DNA of 16,413 nucleotides from JBBSIN01 sp038232055 (GCA_038232055.1 JBBSIN010000054.1:1-16413), one strand, 5' to 3'; counted from the stretch's first letter, positions 8,610 to 15,765 are shown. Program-made: numbers and translations. The notes: a model not told the origin generated them from the letters alone.

Positions 8610-8634
8610 GTTCGGCCGGCCCTCGTGAGGGTAT
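8610..8634 (+). promoter_or_regulatory. candidate SigB/SigF-type promoter for the desaturase operon
   Basis: GTTC (8610-8613), 15 nt, then GGGTAT (8629-8634). This fits the actinobacterial general-stress sigma pattern GTTT-N14-17-GGGTAT with one mismatch in the -35 box. Transcription would begin near 8641-8644, at the edge of the palindromic repeats. That leaves a leader of about 80 nt with GAAGG 9 nt before the desaturase ATG. A house-keeping alternative (TTGCGC 8634-8639, 19 nt, TACGGT 8659-8664) is also possible. Confidence 0.45.
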
Positions 8635-8640
8635 TGCGCT

Positions 8641-8670
8641 GGTTACGGTGCCGTAGGTTACGGTGGCGTA
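8641..8670 (+). promoter_or_regulatory. tandem 15-bp repeats with TACGG-NN-CCGTA palindromes (candidate TetR operator)
   Basis: GGTTACGGTGCCGTA is followed directly by GGTTACGGTGGCGTA, two head-to-tail copies differing at one base. The first contains the perfect palindrome TACGG-TG-CCGTA (8644-8655) and the second the same with one arm mismatch (8659-8670). The junction forms another inverted repeat, CCGTA-GGT-TACGG (8651-8663). Position over or just after the predicted start site, and a TetR gene in the same operon, suggest an autoregulatory operator. Repeats and symmetry are observed; the binding protein is inferred. Confidence 0.6.
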
Positions 8671-8702
8671 GCCGTGCCGCTCCCTCGCCGTACCGCTCCC
8701 TC
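8671..8702 (+). repeat. tandem 16-bp direct repeat in the desaturase leader
   Basis: GCCGTGCCGCTCCCTC (8671-8686) and GCCGTACCGCTCCCTC (8687-8702) are adjacent copies with one difference. They follow the 15-bp repeat pair without a gap and end 20 nt before the desaturase ATG. Role unknown; they lie in the predicted 5' leader. Confidence 0.75.
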
Positions 8703-8722
8703 GCCCTCGAAGGTTCCCGCCC

Positions 8723-9682
8723 ATGACGCCTCCTCCCGCCACGCTCGCCGAGGTCCGCCCCGTCGCTGCCGCTCCGCTGCAGGCGGTCCCCGAATCCGAG
8801 ACCAAGGCGCAGTGGGAGCAGGTCGCGCTGCTGGCCTTCATCGTTCTTCCACTGGCAGCGGTGGTCGCGGCCGTTCCGGTCGCCTGGGGATGGGGCATGA
8901 CGTGGCCCACGGTGGCCATCACGTTCGTCATGTACGCCGTCACCGGGCACGGCATCACCGTCGGCTTCCATCGCTACTTCACGCACGGCTCGTTCAAGGC
9001 GAAGCGACCGCTCCGCATCGCGCTCGCGGTCGCCGGCAGCATGGCGATCGAGGGCCCGGTCATCCGCTGGGTCGCCGACCACCGGCGCCATCACGCGTTC
9101 TCCGACCGAGACGGCGACCCGCACTCGCCGTGGCGCTACGGCGAGAACTTCCGCGCGCTGTGCAAGGGGCTCTTCCACGCCCACATCGGCTGGCTGTTCG
9201 ACATCGAGCAGACCAACGAACGGCGGTTCGCCCCCGACCTGGTCAAGGACCGCGACATCGCGCGCATCTCCCGCCTCTTCCCGGTGTGGGTCCTGGTCTC
9301 GCTGCTGCTGCCCGCCGTCGTCGGCGGCCTGTGGTCGATGTCCTGGCGCGGCGCGCTGCTCGCCTTCTTCTGGGGCAGCCTGGTCCGGATCGGCGTCCTG
9401 CACCACGTGACCTGGTCGATCAACTCGATCTGCCACACCTTCGGTGAGAAGCCCTTCGCCACCCGTGACCGGTCGACCAACGTCCGGGCGCTCGCACTGC
9501 TGTCGATGGGCGAGTCCTGGCACAACCTGCACCACGCCGACCCGACCTGCGCGCGGCACGGCGTACTCAAGGGCCAGGTCGACACCAGCGCCGAGCTGAT
9601 CCGGCTCCTCGAAAAGACCGGCTGGGCCACCGACGTCCGCTGGCCGATCAAGGAGCGGATCCAGGCACGACGAGTGGCGTGA
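8723..9682 (+). CDS. integral-membrane fatty-acid (acyl-CoA type) desaturase
   Basis: This is a di-iron membrane desaturase expected to introduce a cis double bond (probably delta-9) into acyl chains and so tune membrane fluidity. The 319 residues carry the three histidine boxes in the right order: HRYFTH (His83-His88), HRRHH (120-124) and HNLHH (267-271). Hydrophobic segments lie at about 33-54, 61-79, 185-203 and 210-228, placing the His boxes on the cytosolic side. FDGD-like and GEKPFATRDRSTN motifs are typical of the OLE1/stearoyl-CoA desaturase superfamily. There is no fused cytochrome b5, so it needs a separate electron donor not seen here. The ATG at 8723 has GAAGG upstream. Its TGA overlaps the TetR GTG (GTGA). 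Substrate and regiochemistry cannot be read from sequence. Confidence 0.93.
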   Translation: MTPPPATLAEVRPVAAAPLQAVPESETKAQWEQVALLAFIVLPLAAVVAAVPVAWGWGMTWPTVAITFVMYAVTGHGITVGFHRYFTHGSFKAKRPLRIALAVAGSMAIEGPVIRWVADHRRHHAFSDRDGDPHSPWRYGENFRALCKGLFHAHIGWLFDIEQTNERRFAPDLVKDRDIARISRLFPVWVLVSLLLPAVVGGLWSMSWRGALLAFFWGSLVRIGVLHHVTWSINSICHTFGEKPFATRDRSTNVRALALLSMGESWHNLHHADPTCARHGVLKGQVDTSAELIRLLEKTGWATDVRWPIKERIQARRVA

Positions 9683-10329
9683 CCGCGACCGACGGACCGC
9701 CCGACGGTTCGCGTACCACCACCCGTGTCCGGATGAGTGGCAAGGAGCGGCGCGAACAGCTGCTCGACGTCGGTCGTGCGCTTCTCGCCGAACGCGGTTT
9801 CGACGCCACGTCGATCGAGGAGATCGCGCACCGGGCCGGCGTCTCCAAGCCGGTCGTCTACGAGCATTTCGGTGGCAAGGAGGGCCTCTACGCCGCCGTC
9901 GTCCATCGCGAGATGCAGCGACTGCTCGACACGATCACCGGCGCACTGACGGCCGCTCACCCCAGGCAGCTGCTCGAAGAGGCGGCCCTGGCCCTCCTCG
10001 GCTACGTCGAGAGCGAGCCGGACGGGTTTCGCATCCTGGTCCGTGACTCGCCGGTCGGCCGCTCGAGCGGCACGTTCGCCAGCCTCATCAGCGACATCGC
10101 CGGTCAGGTGGAGCACATCCTCGGCGAGGAGTTCCAGAGCCGCGGCTACGACTCCAGGCTCGCCGGTCTCTACAGCCAGGCGCTCGTCGGCATGGTGGCG
10201 CTGACCGGTCAGTGGTGGCTCGACGCCCGCCAGCCTGCCCGCGACGAGGTGGCGGCCCACCTGGTGAACCTGGCCTGGAACGGCCTGTCCGGCCTCGAGG
10301 CGGCGCCTGCCCTGTCACTGCGTGGATAG
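9679..10329 (+). CDS. TetR-family transcriptional regulator
   Basis: This is a one-component DNA-binding repressor or sensor. Of its 216 residues, 20-80 are the TetR DNA-binding domain, with the helix-turn-helix at about 45-64 (SIEEIAHRAGVSKPVVYEHF, then GGKEGLY). The C-terminal half is an alpha-helical ligand/dimer domain with a hydrophobic GMVALTGQWWLDA segment. The GTG at 9679 overlaps the desaturase stop by 4 nt. An alternative ATG at 9733 would remove an 18-residue polar leader but lacks a good ribosome site. Cotranscription with a desaturase suggests it senses acyl-CoA or fatty-acid status and represses its own operon through the palindromes at 8641-8670. That target is inference. Confidence 0.92.
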   Translation: MTATDGPPDGSRTTTRVRMSGKERREQLLDVGRALLAERGFDATSIEEIAHRAGVSKPVVYEHFGGKEGLYAAVVHREMQRLLDTITGALTAAHPRQLLEEAALALLGYVESEPDGFRILVRDSPVGRSSGTFASLISDIAGQVEHILGEEFQSRGYDSRLAGLYSQALVGMVALTGQWWLDARQPARDEVAAHLVNLAWNGLSGLEAAPALSLRG

Positions 10330-10337
10330 TCCGCCCC

Positions 10338-11096
10338 ATGCCCGTCCTCGTCGGCACCTCGGGCTGGCAGTACGCCGACTGGCGCGAGCGCTTCTTCCGC
10401 GGCGTGCCGCAGCGGCGGTGGTTCGAGCATCTGCTCGAGCACTTTCGAACCGTCGAGCTCAACGTGAGCTTCTACCGGCTGCCGCGGCGGGAGGTCTTCG
10501 TTGGCTGGCGCGACCGTAGCCCGGCCGACGCCGTCATCACCGTCAAGGCCAGCCGCTATCTCACGCACGTCAAGCGGTTGCGCGATCCCGGGCCGTCGGT
10601 CGCCCTGCTGATGGAACGCGCTGCCGGGCTCGGGCCGAAGTTGGGTCCGGTTCTCCTGCAGCTGCCGCCCGATCTCGTGGTCGACCCGGTGGGGCTCGCC
10701 GCCACGCTCGACGCCTTCCCGGCCGGAGTGCGGCTCGCCGTCGAGCCGAGGCATCCGTCCTGGTGGACCGAAGAGGTGCGCGCGGTGCTCACCGACCGCA
10801 ACGCGTCGTTGGTCTGGGCCGATCGCGGCGAGGAATCGCTCGCGCCGCTGTGGCGCACCGCCGACTTCGGCTACCTGCGCCTGCACGAGGGCCGTGCCGA
10901 CCCTCGTCCGCGCTACTCGGGCGACACCCTCCGGCGATGGGCCGAGCGGGTGACGTCCGCGTACGCCGACCCGGACGACGTGTTCGTGTACTTCAACAAC
11001 GATCCCGGCGGCGCTGCAGTCGCCGATGCGGTCGCCTTCGCTCAGGAGGTGCGGGCGCTGGGCCGCTTCGTCTCCCGGGTGCCGGACGGCCCCTGA
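10338..11096 (+). CDS. DUF72 (YecE-like) TIM-barrel protein of unknown function
   Basis: The 252 residues show the DUF72 hallmarks: an N-terminal VGTSGWQYADWRERFF, TVELNVSFYRLP (38-49), KASRYLTH (70-77), GPVLLQLPP (103-111), AVEPRHPSWW, and C-terminal VYFNNDPGGAAVADA. The family is predicted to be a TIM barrel and its biochemical role is not established. The frame is open upstream, but the ATG at 10338, 8 nt after the TetR stop, gives the canonical N-terminus. No in-frame GTG lies between the TetR stop and this ATG. The ribosome site is weak, consistent with coupling to the upstream genes. It converges on the DUF488 gene, with stops 20 nt apart. Confidence 0.9.
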   Translation: MPVLVGTSGWQYADWRERFFRGVPQRRWFEHLLEHFRTVELNVSFYRLPRREVFVGWRDRSPADAVITVKASRYLTHVKRLRDPGPSVALLMERAAGLGPKLGPVLLQLPPDLVVDPVGLAATLDAFPAGVRLAVEPRHPSWWTEEVRAVLTDRNASLVWADRGEESLAPLWRTADFGYLRLHEGRADPRPRYSGDTLRRWAERVTSAYADPDDVFVYFNNDPGGAAVADAVAFAQEVRALGRFVSRVPDGP

Positions 11097-11116
11097 CCGT
11101 CTCGTTCATCACCGCG

Positions 11117-11135
11117 CTACGACTTTCCGTCGTAG
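11117..11135. terminator. hairpin over the DUF488 stop codon (convergent-gene terminator candidate)
   Basis: CTACGAC-TTTCC-GTCGTAG is a perfect 7-bp stem with a 5-nt loop. On the minus strand it spans the last six codons and TAG of the DUF488 gene; on the plus strand it lies 20 nt after the DUF72 stop. No U-tract follows in either direction, so only an I-shaped terminator or a stabilising 3' hairpin is possible. Confidence 0.4.
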
Positions 11136-11647
11136 ACGAGCAGTCCGTCCTCGCGCCGGCGTACACCCTCGGTGAGCACGTGCAGGGTGGCCTTGCCGCC
11201 GGGCATGAGGTGGCGCACCGGGACGTGGGACACGGCGAAGTCCGCGACGAGCCGACGGTGGCAGCGCCACCACACCGTCTCGCTGCACATCACCGCGGTC
11301 GGCTCGCGGTCTACCTGCTCGAGCAGGTCGGCCATCGCCTCGAGGAACGGCGGCTCCCGCATCCAGCCCGCGTAGCCGCGGAACGAGGAGTTGCGCAACG
11401 CCATGTCGGGCGAGTCGGGCGACGGCTTCCGGAAGCCACCGAGCCGAGGCTCCCAGCGGTAGCCGTTGCCGAGAGCCGGCAGCCACCTCGCCAGCTCCTC
11501 GCGGCTGACGTGCGGATGCCGCCGGCTGCCCGGCGCGATGCGGATGTCGACGACCGATGCCACGCCGGCCGCCCGCAGCCGCTCGCCGAGCTCGTCGGCG
11601 CCGGCCGTGCCGTGCCCGATCGTGAGCAACTCCGCGCCGCGCCTCAC
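11117..11647 (-). CDS. DUF488 family protein
   Basis: The 176 residues match DUF488: LLTIGHGTAGADEL at the N-terminus, VVDIRIAPGSRRHPH (32-46), LGGFR, FRGYAGWM (89-96), and the conserved cysteine motif VMCSETVWWRCHRRLVADF with Cys121, Cys129, His130 and Arg131. The molecular function of the family is unknown. The GTG at 11647 overlaps the ABC-F stop as GTGA and has GAGGAA about 8 nt upstream. Longer starts would run far into the ABC-F gene and were rejected. It is the last gene of the ispE / ABC-F / DUF488 operon. A hairpin covers its stop codon. Confidence 0.9.
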   Translation of the reverse strand: MRRGAELLTIGHGTAGADELGERLRAAGVASVVDIRIAPGSRRHPHVSREELARWLPALGNGYRWEPRLGGFRKPSPDSPDMALRNSSFRGYAGWMREPPFLEAMADLLEQVDREPTAVMCSETVWWRCHRRLVADFAVSHVPVRHLMPGGKATLHVLTEGVRRREDGLLVYDGKS

Positions 11648-13383
11648 GCAGTTTCCTCGGCCAGGGTGAGCCAGCGCTCCTCCGTCGCCGTTTTCTCCTC
11701 GCCCAGCGCCCGCAGCTCCGCGTCGTACGCGGTGACCTTGGCGTGGTCGGTCGCGTGCGCAGCCAGCGCGGCGTGCAGCTCGGTCTCGCGCCGGGCGATG
11801 CCGTCCAGCACCCGCTCCAGCCGGGTCAGCTCCTTGCGCCCGGCCCTGGTGTCGCCGGAGGCGCGGCGTACGACGGCAGCTCCCCCATCGGCGGCCGCGG
11901 CGCGGCGGGCGAGATAGTCCGGCACACCGCCCGGCAGCTCGGCCAGCCGGCCGTTCCCGAGCAGCGCCACCGTGGTGTCGCACACCCGCTCCAGGAAGTA
12001 GCGGTCGTGACTGACCACGACGAGCGTGCCGGCCCATCCGTCGAGGACGTCCTCGAGCACGGTCAGCGTCTCGACGTCGAGGTCATTCGTCGGCTCGTCG
12101 AGGAGCAGCACGTTCGGGCCGCCCATCAGCAGCCGCAGCAGCTGCAAGCGCCGACGCTCCCCACCGGAGAGATCGCCGACCGGCGCCCACTGCGCGTTGC
12201 CGGCGAAGCCGAAGCGCTCGAGCAGCTGCGAGGCGGTCATCTCCCGGCCCCCGCCGAGCTCGACCACCCGCGCGACGTCCTCGACGGCCGGAAGCACCCG
12301 CTGCGCGGGGTCGACCTCGGTCACCTCCTGGGAGAGATACGCCGCCCGCACGGTCCGGCCGACCAGCACCGTGCCCTCCACCGGCGTCAGCTCGCCGACC
12401 AGCAAGCGGAGCAGGGACGTCTTGCCGCTGCCGTTGGCGCCGACGACCGCGACGCGGTTCCCCGGGCCGAGCCGCCACGTGACCGACTCCAGCAGCACGC
12501 GCTCCCCGAGGGCCAGCGTCACGTCCTCGACGTCGTACACCGCCTTGCCGAGTCGCGCGGTGGCGAACCGCGTCAGCTCGAGCCGGTCGCGGGGGGCCGG
12601 CTCGTCGGCGATGAGCGCGTTGGCAGCATCGATCCGAAACCGCGGCTTGGCGGTCCGCGCCGGCGGGCCGCGACGCAGCCACGCGAGTTCCTTGCGCAGC
12701 AGGTTCTGGCGCCGGGTCTCGCTCGCGGCGGCCCGTCGGCTGCGCTCCGCCTTCGCCAGGACGTAGGCCGAGTAGCCCCCTTCGTAGGCCGCGACGCGGC
12801 CGTCCCCGACCTCCCACGTGCGGGCGCAGACGGCGTCGAGGAACCACCTGTCGTGGGTCACCACGACAAGCGCCTCGCGGCGGCCGGCGAGGTGGCCGGC
12901 CAGCCAGTCGACGCCCTCGACGTCGAGATGGTTCGTCGGCTCGTCGAGCACCAGCAGGTCGTGCTCGGCGACCAGGAGGGCGGCGAGCGCCACCCGGCGT
13001 CGCTCTCCGCCCGAGAGCGGGCCGAGCAGCGCCGCCCGCTCGATGTCGCCGAGCAGTCCGCCCAGCACGTCGCGGACGCGCGCGTCGCCGGCCCACTCGT
13101 GGTCGGGGCCCCGCCCCACGACGGCGTCGCCGACGGTGTCCAAGGGGTCGAGCGTGTCGCGCTGCGCCAGCAGGCCGATCCGCAGGCCGCTGGAGGAGGT
13201 GACCCGCCCGGCGTCGGGAGGCTCCGCACCGGCGAGCAGGCGGGCCAGAGTGGTCTTCCCGCCGCCGTTGCGCCCCACGACGCCGATCCGTTCGCCGTCC
13301 TCGACGCCCAGCGACACCGAGTCGAGCAGGACCGTCGTGCCGTAGGACTTGTTCACCGCCTCGAGATTGACCAGGTTCGTCAC
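11644..13383 (-). CDS. ABC-F family ATPase, Uup-like (ribosome/translation factor type)
   Basis: This is a soluble protein with two ABC domains and no transmembrane segments. ABC-F proteins bind the ribosome E site and modulate translation; some protect against antibiotics. Among the 579 residues the first ATPase has Walker A GRNGGGKTT (37-45), SGGERRR (124-130) and LDEPTNHLD (146-154). The second has GANGSGKT (315-322), SGGERRR (406-412) and LDEPTNDLD (428-436). Both catalytic glutamates (148, 430) are present. The linker with KELAWLRRGPPARTAKPRFR is Uup-like. Residues about 513-579 form a charged C-terminal coiled coil, also Uup-like, and this argues against EttA. The GTG start overlaps the ispE stop (GTGA). 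A resistance role cannot be inferred. Confidence 0.92.
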   Translation of the reverse strand: MTNLVNLEAVNKSYGTTVLLDSVSLGVEDGERIGVVGRNGGGKTTLARLLAGAEPPDAGRVTSSSGLRIGLLAQRDTLDPLDTVGDAVVGRGPDHEWAGDARVRDVLGGLLGDIERAALLGPLSGGERRRVALAALLVAEHDLLVLDEPTNHLDVEGVDWLAGHLAGRREALVVVTHDRWFLDAVCARTWEVGDGRVAAYEGGYSAYVLAKAERSRRAAASETRRQNLLRKELAWLRRGPPARTAKPRFRIDAANALIADEPAPRDRLELTRFATARLGKAVYDVEDVTLALGERVLLESVTWRLGPGNRVAVVGANGSGKTSLLRLLVGELTPVEGTVLVGRTVRAAYLSQEVTEVDPAQRVLPAVEDVARVVELGGGREMTASQLLERFGFAGNAQWAPVGDLSGGERRRLQLLRLLMGGPNVLLLDEPTNDLDVETLTVLEDVLDGWAGTLVVVSHDRYFLERVCDTTVALLGNGRLAELPGGVPDYLARRAAAADGGAAVVRRASGDTRAGRKELTRLERVLDGIARRETELHAALAAHATDHAKVTAYDAELRALGEEKTATEERWLTLAEETA

Positions 13384-14318
13384 GTCACGACCCGGGCCCC
13401 CACGACCGGACCGTGGGCGCGGCGAACCGTCCGGCAGACCCCCTGCCCGGCCAGCGCCGCGGCGACACGGGTCGCATCGCCGGCGTCGCGGGTGAGGAAA
13501 GCGTAGGTCGGCCCCGACCCGCAGAGCACGGCGCCGAGCACGCCGAGCTCACGACCGGCGTCGAGCACCCGGCGCAGCCGCGGCCGCAGCCGTACGGCGG
13601 CCGGCTGCAGGTCGTTGTGCAGGGCGCGGCCCAGCGCAGCGGAGTCGCCGGAGCGCAGGGCCGCGAGCACGCCGTCGGCGCCGGCCGGCAAGCGCGCCGC
13701 ATCCCGCGCCCGCAACCGGTCCAGCTCGGCGTAGACCGCACCGGTCGAGAGCCCTTCCCGATCGAGCGCGAAGACCCAGTGGTACGCACCGCGCGACAGC
13801 ACCGGGGCGAGCACCTCTCCACGCCCGCGGCCCAGCGCCGTTCGCCCCTGCAAGGCGAACGGGACGTCGCTGCCGAGCTGCGCGGCCATCGCCATGAGGC
13901 GACCCGGCTCGAGGTCGAGCCCCCACATCTCGGCGCAGGCGACGAGCGCAGCAGCGGCGTCGGCGCTGCCGCCCGCCATGCCGCCGGCCACCGGAATGGC
14001 CTTGTCGATCCGCAGCCGGACGCCGCCCCGGGCGCCGGCGGCCTTGGCCACCAGTCGGGCCGCCCGAGCAGCGAGGTTGTCGCGGCCGCGGGGCACGTCG
14101 GCGGCACCCTCTCCGGTCACGTCGACCACCAGCCGGCCGGCCGGGCCGACGGTCACCTGGTCCAGAATCGACACGGCCTGAAAGACCGTGGTCAGGTCGT
14201 GGTAACCGTCGCGCCGGAGCTCCCCGACACCGAGGTAGAGGTTCACCTTGGCCGGCACCCGGACCGTCACCGGCGCCGGCTGCGCCGACAACTGCGGGTT
14301 CACTCCACCGGAAGGCAT
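13380..14318 (-). CDS. ispE: 4-diphosphocytidyl-2-C-methyl-D-erythritol kinase
   Basis: IspE phosphorylates CDP-methylerythritol in the MEP pathway to isoprenoid precursors. The 312 residues have the GHMP-kinase motifs: VPAKVNLYLGVG with catalytic Lys24, GYHDLTTVFQAV, the ATP loop PVAGGMAGGSADAAAALV (109-126), catalytic Asp151 in GSDVPFAL, and C-terminal GAVLCGSGPTYAFL. The frame is open to 14372. I chose the ATG at 14318 because it gives the usual short N-terminus and lies 7 nt after a TAGCAT -10 box, the spacing of a leaderless transcript. No ribosome site is visible. It heads an operon with ABC-F and DUF488. In many actinobacteria it follows rsmA directly; here an HNH nuclease gene separates them. 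Confidence 0.95.
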   Translation of the reverse strand: MPSGGVNPQLSAQPAPVTVRVPAKVNLYLGVGELRRDGYHDLTTVFQAVSILDQVTVGPAGRLVVDVTGEGAADVPRGRDNLAARAARLVAKAAGARGGVRLRIDKAIPVAGGMAGGSADAAAALVACAEMWGLDLEPGRLMAMAAQLGSDVPFALQGRTALGRGRGEVLAPVLSRGAYHWVFALDREGLSTGAVYAELDRLRARDAARLPAGADGVLAALRSGDSAALGRALHNDLQPAAVRLRPRLRRVLDAGRELGVLGAVLCGSGPTYAFLTRDAGDATRVAAALAGQGVCRTVRRAHGPVVGARVVT

Positions 14319-14325
14319 GGAGTCG

Positions 14326-14331
14326 ATGCTA
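14326..14331 (-). promoter_or_regulatory. candidate -10 box for leaderless ispE mRNA
   Basis: TAGCAT (TANNNT) ends 7 nt before the ispE ATG, so transcription should start at or next to the start codon. This explains the missing ribosome site. No consensus -35 was found 16-19 nt upstream. Confidence 0.45.
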
Positions 14332-14371
14332 ATTCGACCTCCCCTTCGACCGGAGTTTGACGCTTTCCTCA

Positions 14372-14409
14372 CTCATCCGGCGGGCCGCCGCTCATCCGGC
14401 GGGCCGCCG
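14372..14409 (+). repeat. perfect tandem duplication of a 19-bp unit
   Basis: CTCATCCGGCGGGCCGCCG occurs twice without a gap (14372-14390 and 14391-14409) between the ispE promoter and the HNH gene 3' end. The copies are identical, which suggests recent slippage. Each unit includes CGGCGGGCCGCCG, which is itself nearly self-complementary. Confidence 0.85.
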
Positions 14410-14424
14410 CGAGGCAATCCGTTG

Positions 14425-14473
14425 AAAACGGGCCGGCCTCGCGCCGCGGGGCGCCGGGCGCCGGGCGGGCCCG
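14425..14473 (-). terminator. GC-rich hairpin with short T run downstream of the HNH gene
   Basis: On the minus strand CGGGCC (14473-14468) can pair with GGCCCG (14434-14429). The intervening sequence is very GC-rich and can form further stems, and TTTT (14428-14425) follows. It lies 40-90 nt after the HNH stop, where a terminator would insulate ispE. The outer stem is only 6 bp with imperfect inner pairing. Confidence 0.38.
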
Positions 14474-14512
14474 ACGGCAAAGAGTTCCAGCGCATCGCTC
14501 GGGAAACGGTGA

Positions 14513-15733
14513 TCAAGCGGCTCGTGGGCCGGCGCGTGAGGTGGCTGCTGGCTGGGCGGGTTGGTGTGTGGGGTCCGGTTTCGTGGCGTGCCATCGTCGG
14601 TGGTGGTCGCGGGAGATCTGCCAGCCGCTGTCGTGGACGAGGTGGTGGTGGTGTCCGCAGAGCAGCGCAAGGTTAGCCAGGGTGGTGGGTCCGCCGTGCG
14701 CCCAGTGGAGAAGGTGGTGGGCGTCGCACCACTGGGGTGGGCGGTCGCAGCCGGGGAAGACGCAGCCGCGGTCGCGCAGCGCCACCGCCCGGCGTAGCGC
14801 GGCGGGTACGACGCGGGTCCGGCGGCCGACGTCGAGGATCTCCGACTCGCCGGCGGTGAGCACTCGCACGATGCTGGCGTCGCAGGCGAGGCGGAGCAGG
14901 GCGGGGGTGGTGAGCGGGCCGGTCCAGCCGAGTTCCGCGGGGGCCGCGCCGGGCCGCCCGAGCAGCTCGGCCAGGTCGACGACGACGCTGAGGTGGGGGC
15001 GTTCCCCGCCGCTTTCGGGTGGGGTGGCGCTCTGCAGGGCGCGGGAGCAGATCTCGACGAGGGCGTCCGCGCGGCGCTGCGCGGGGCTGCGGGTATCGCC
15101 GGGGGTCGGCGCGGAGTAGGCGTGCAGCGCGGTGAGGACGGTGGCGCCGCCGTCACCGGGCAGGGTGCCGGCCACATCCACCGTGCCGCCGAAGGTGCTC
15201 GCGGCGTAGAGGGCGCGGCGGTCGAAGGCCGCCTCCGCGTCGCCGGCAGCGAGCTGCGGGGCGATCGCGTGCCGCAGCCGGGTCACCTCTCGGCCCAACC
15301 GGGCCGGGTCGCACAGCCTGGCGGCTCTCAGCAGCGCCGCCTCCATCCCGGGTATCACCTCCCCGGGGAGGTCCTCGACCGCCCGGGTGATCAGCGCCGC
15401 GTGCCGGTAGGCGATGTCGCCGGCGTCGAGCGCGGCCCCGGTCGCCGTCAGGGTCCGGTCCAACGCGCGGGCGACCAGCACCCGCTGGCGGGCCTCGCCC
15501 GGGCCGAGTAGGCAGGCGGACCGCAGCCAGGACGCGGTGGACACCGCCCCGTCCGCGGACGCTCCGCCGTGGCCGTCGAAGGCGGCCAGCCGGGCGCTGA
15601 TCGCCCCGTCGAGCTGCCCGGCCAACGCGAACAGCTCAACCAGCTCACCCCCCAACGCGGCGTCATCAAGCCGGTCGAGTGGCACCGCGGCCAGCGCGGT
15701 CAACGCCGCCCGCAGCCCCTCAACCTCACGCAT
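14513..15733 (-). CDS. DUF222-HNH endonuclease (13E12 repeat family type)
   Basis: This is a putative HNH nuclease of the family expanded in actinobacteria and known in Mycobacterium as 13E12 repeat proteins. The 406 residues comprise an alpha-helical DUF222 region (about 1-300) and a C-terminal HNH module. That module has zinc-binding Cys324, Cys329, Cys359 and His364, and the catalytic core CDAHH (336-340), Asn354, and HHHHLVH (361-367). All core residues are intact, so it could be active. Its biological role is not established. The ATG has GGGGAAG 5 nt upstream. It carries its own promoter with an SOS box (15750-15794), and a hairpin lies downstream. It sits between rsmA and ispE, genes that are usually adjacent, so it is probably an accessory insertion. 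Confidence 0.92.
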   Translation of the reverse strand: MREVEGLRAALTALAAVPLDRLDDAALGGELVELFALAGQLDGAISARLAAFDGHGGASADGAVSTASWLRSACLLGPGEARQRVLVARALDRTLTATGAALDAGDIAYRHAALITRAVEDLPGEVIPGMEAALLRAARLCDPARLGREVTRLRHAIAPQLAAGDAEAAFDRRALYAASTFGGTVDVAGTLPGDGGATVLTALHAYSAPTPGDTRSPAQRRADALVEICSRALQSATPPESGGERPHLSVVVDLAELLGRPGAAPAELGWTGPLTTPALLRLACDASIVRVLTAGESEILDVGRRTRVVPAALRRAVALRDRGCVFPGCDRPPQWCDAHHLLHWAHGGPTTLANLALLCGHHHHLVHDSGWQISRDHHRRWHATKPDPTHQPAQPAATSRAGPRAA

Positions 15734-15749
15734 CCGACTTCCCCATCAC

Positions 15750-15765
15750 TCGAATGTATGTTCGA
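15750..15765 (-). promoter_or_regulatory. SOS (LexA) box upstream of the HNH nuclease gene
   Basis: The minus strand reads TCGAACATACATTCGA. The actinobacterial LexA consensus is TCGAAC-N4-GTTCGA, so 11 of the 12 fixed positions match. It lies at the predicted transcription start, directly after the -10 box. LexA control of several 13E12-family genes is established in M. tuberculosis, which supports the call. Confidence 0.7.

Noticed and set aside
8527..8958. An N-terminal extension of the phosphatase to 8958
   Set aside because: It would overlap the desaturase coding region, and the extension is low complexity. The ATG at 8526 has a good ribosome site and starts right before the PAS domain.
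8024..9559. A 511-codon minus-strand frame across the phosphatase start and the desaturase
   Set aside because: It crosses two confident genes on opposite strands and would erase the intergenic regulatory region. No domain was seen.
11648..12037. The longer start for the DUF488 protein
   Set aside because: The extra 130 residues lie antiframe within the ABC-F gene and have shadow composition. The GTG at 11647 has a ribosome site.
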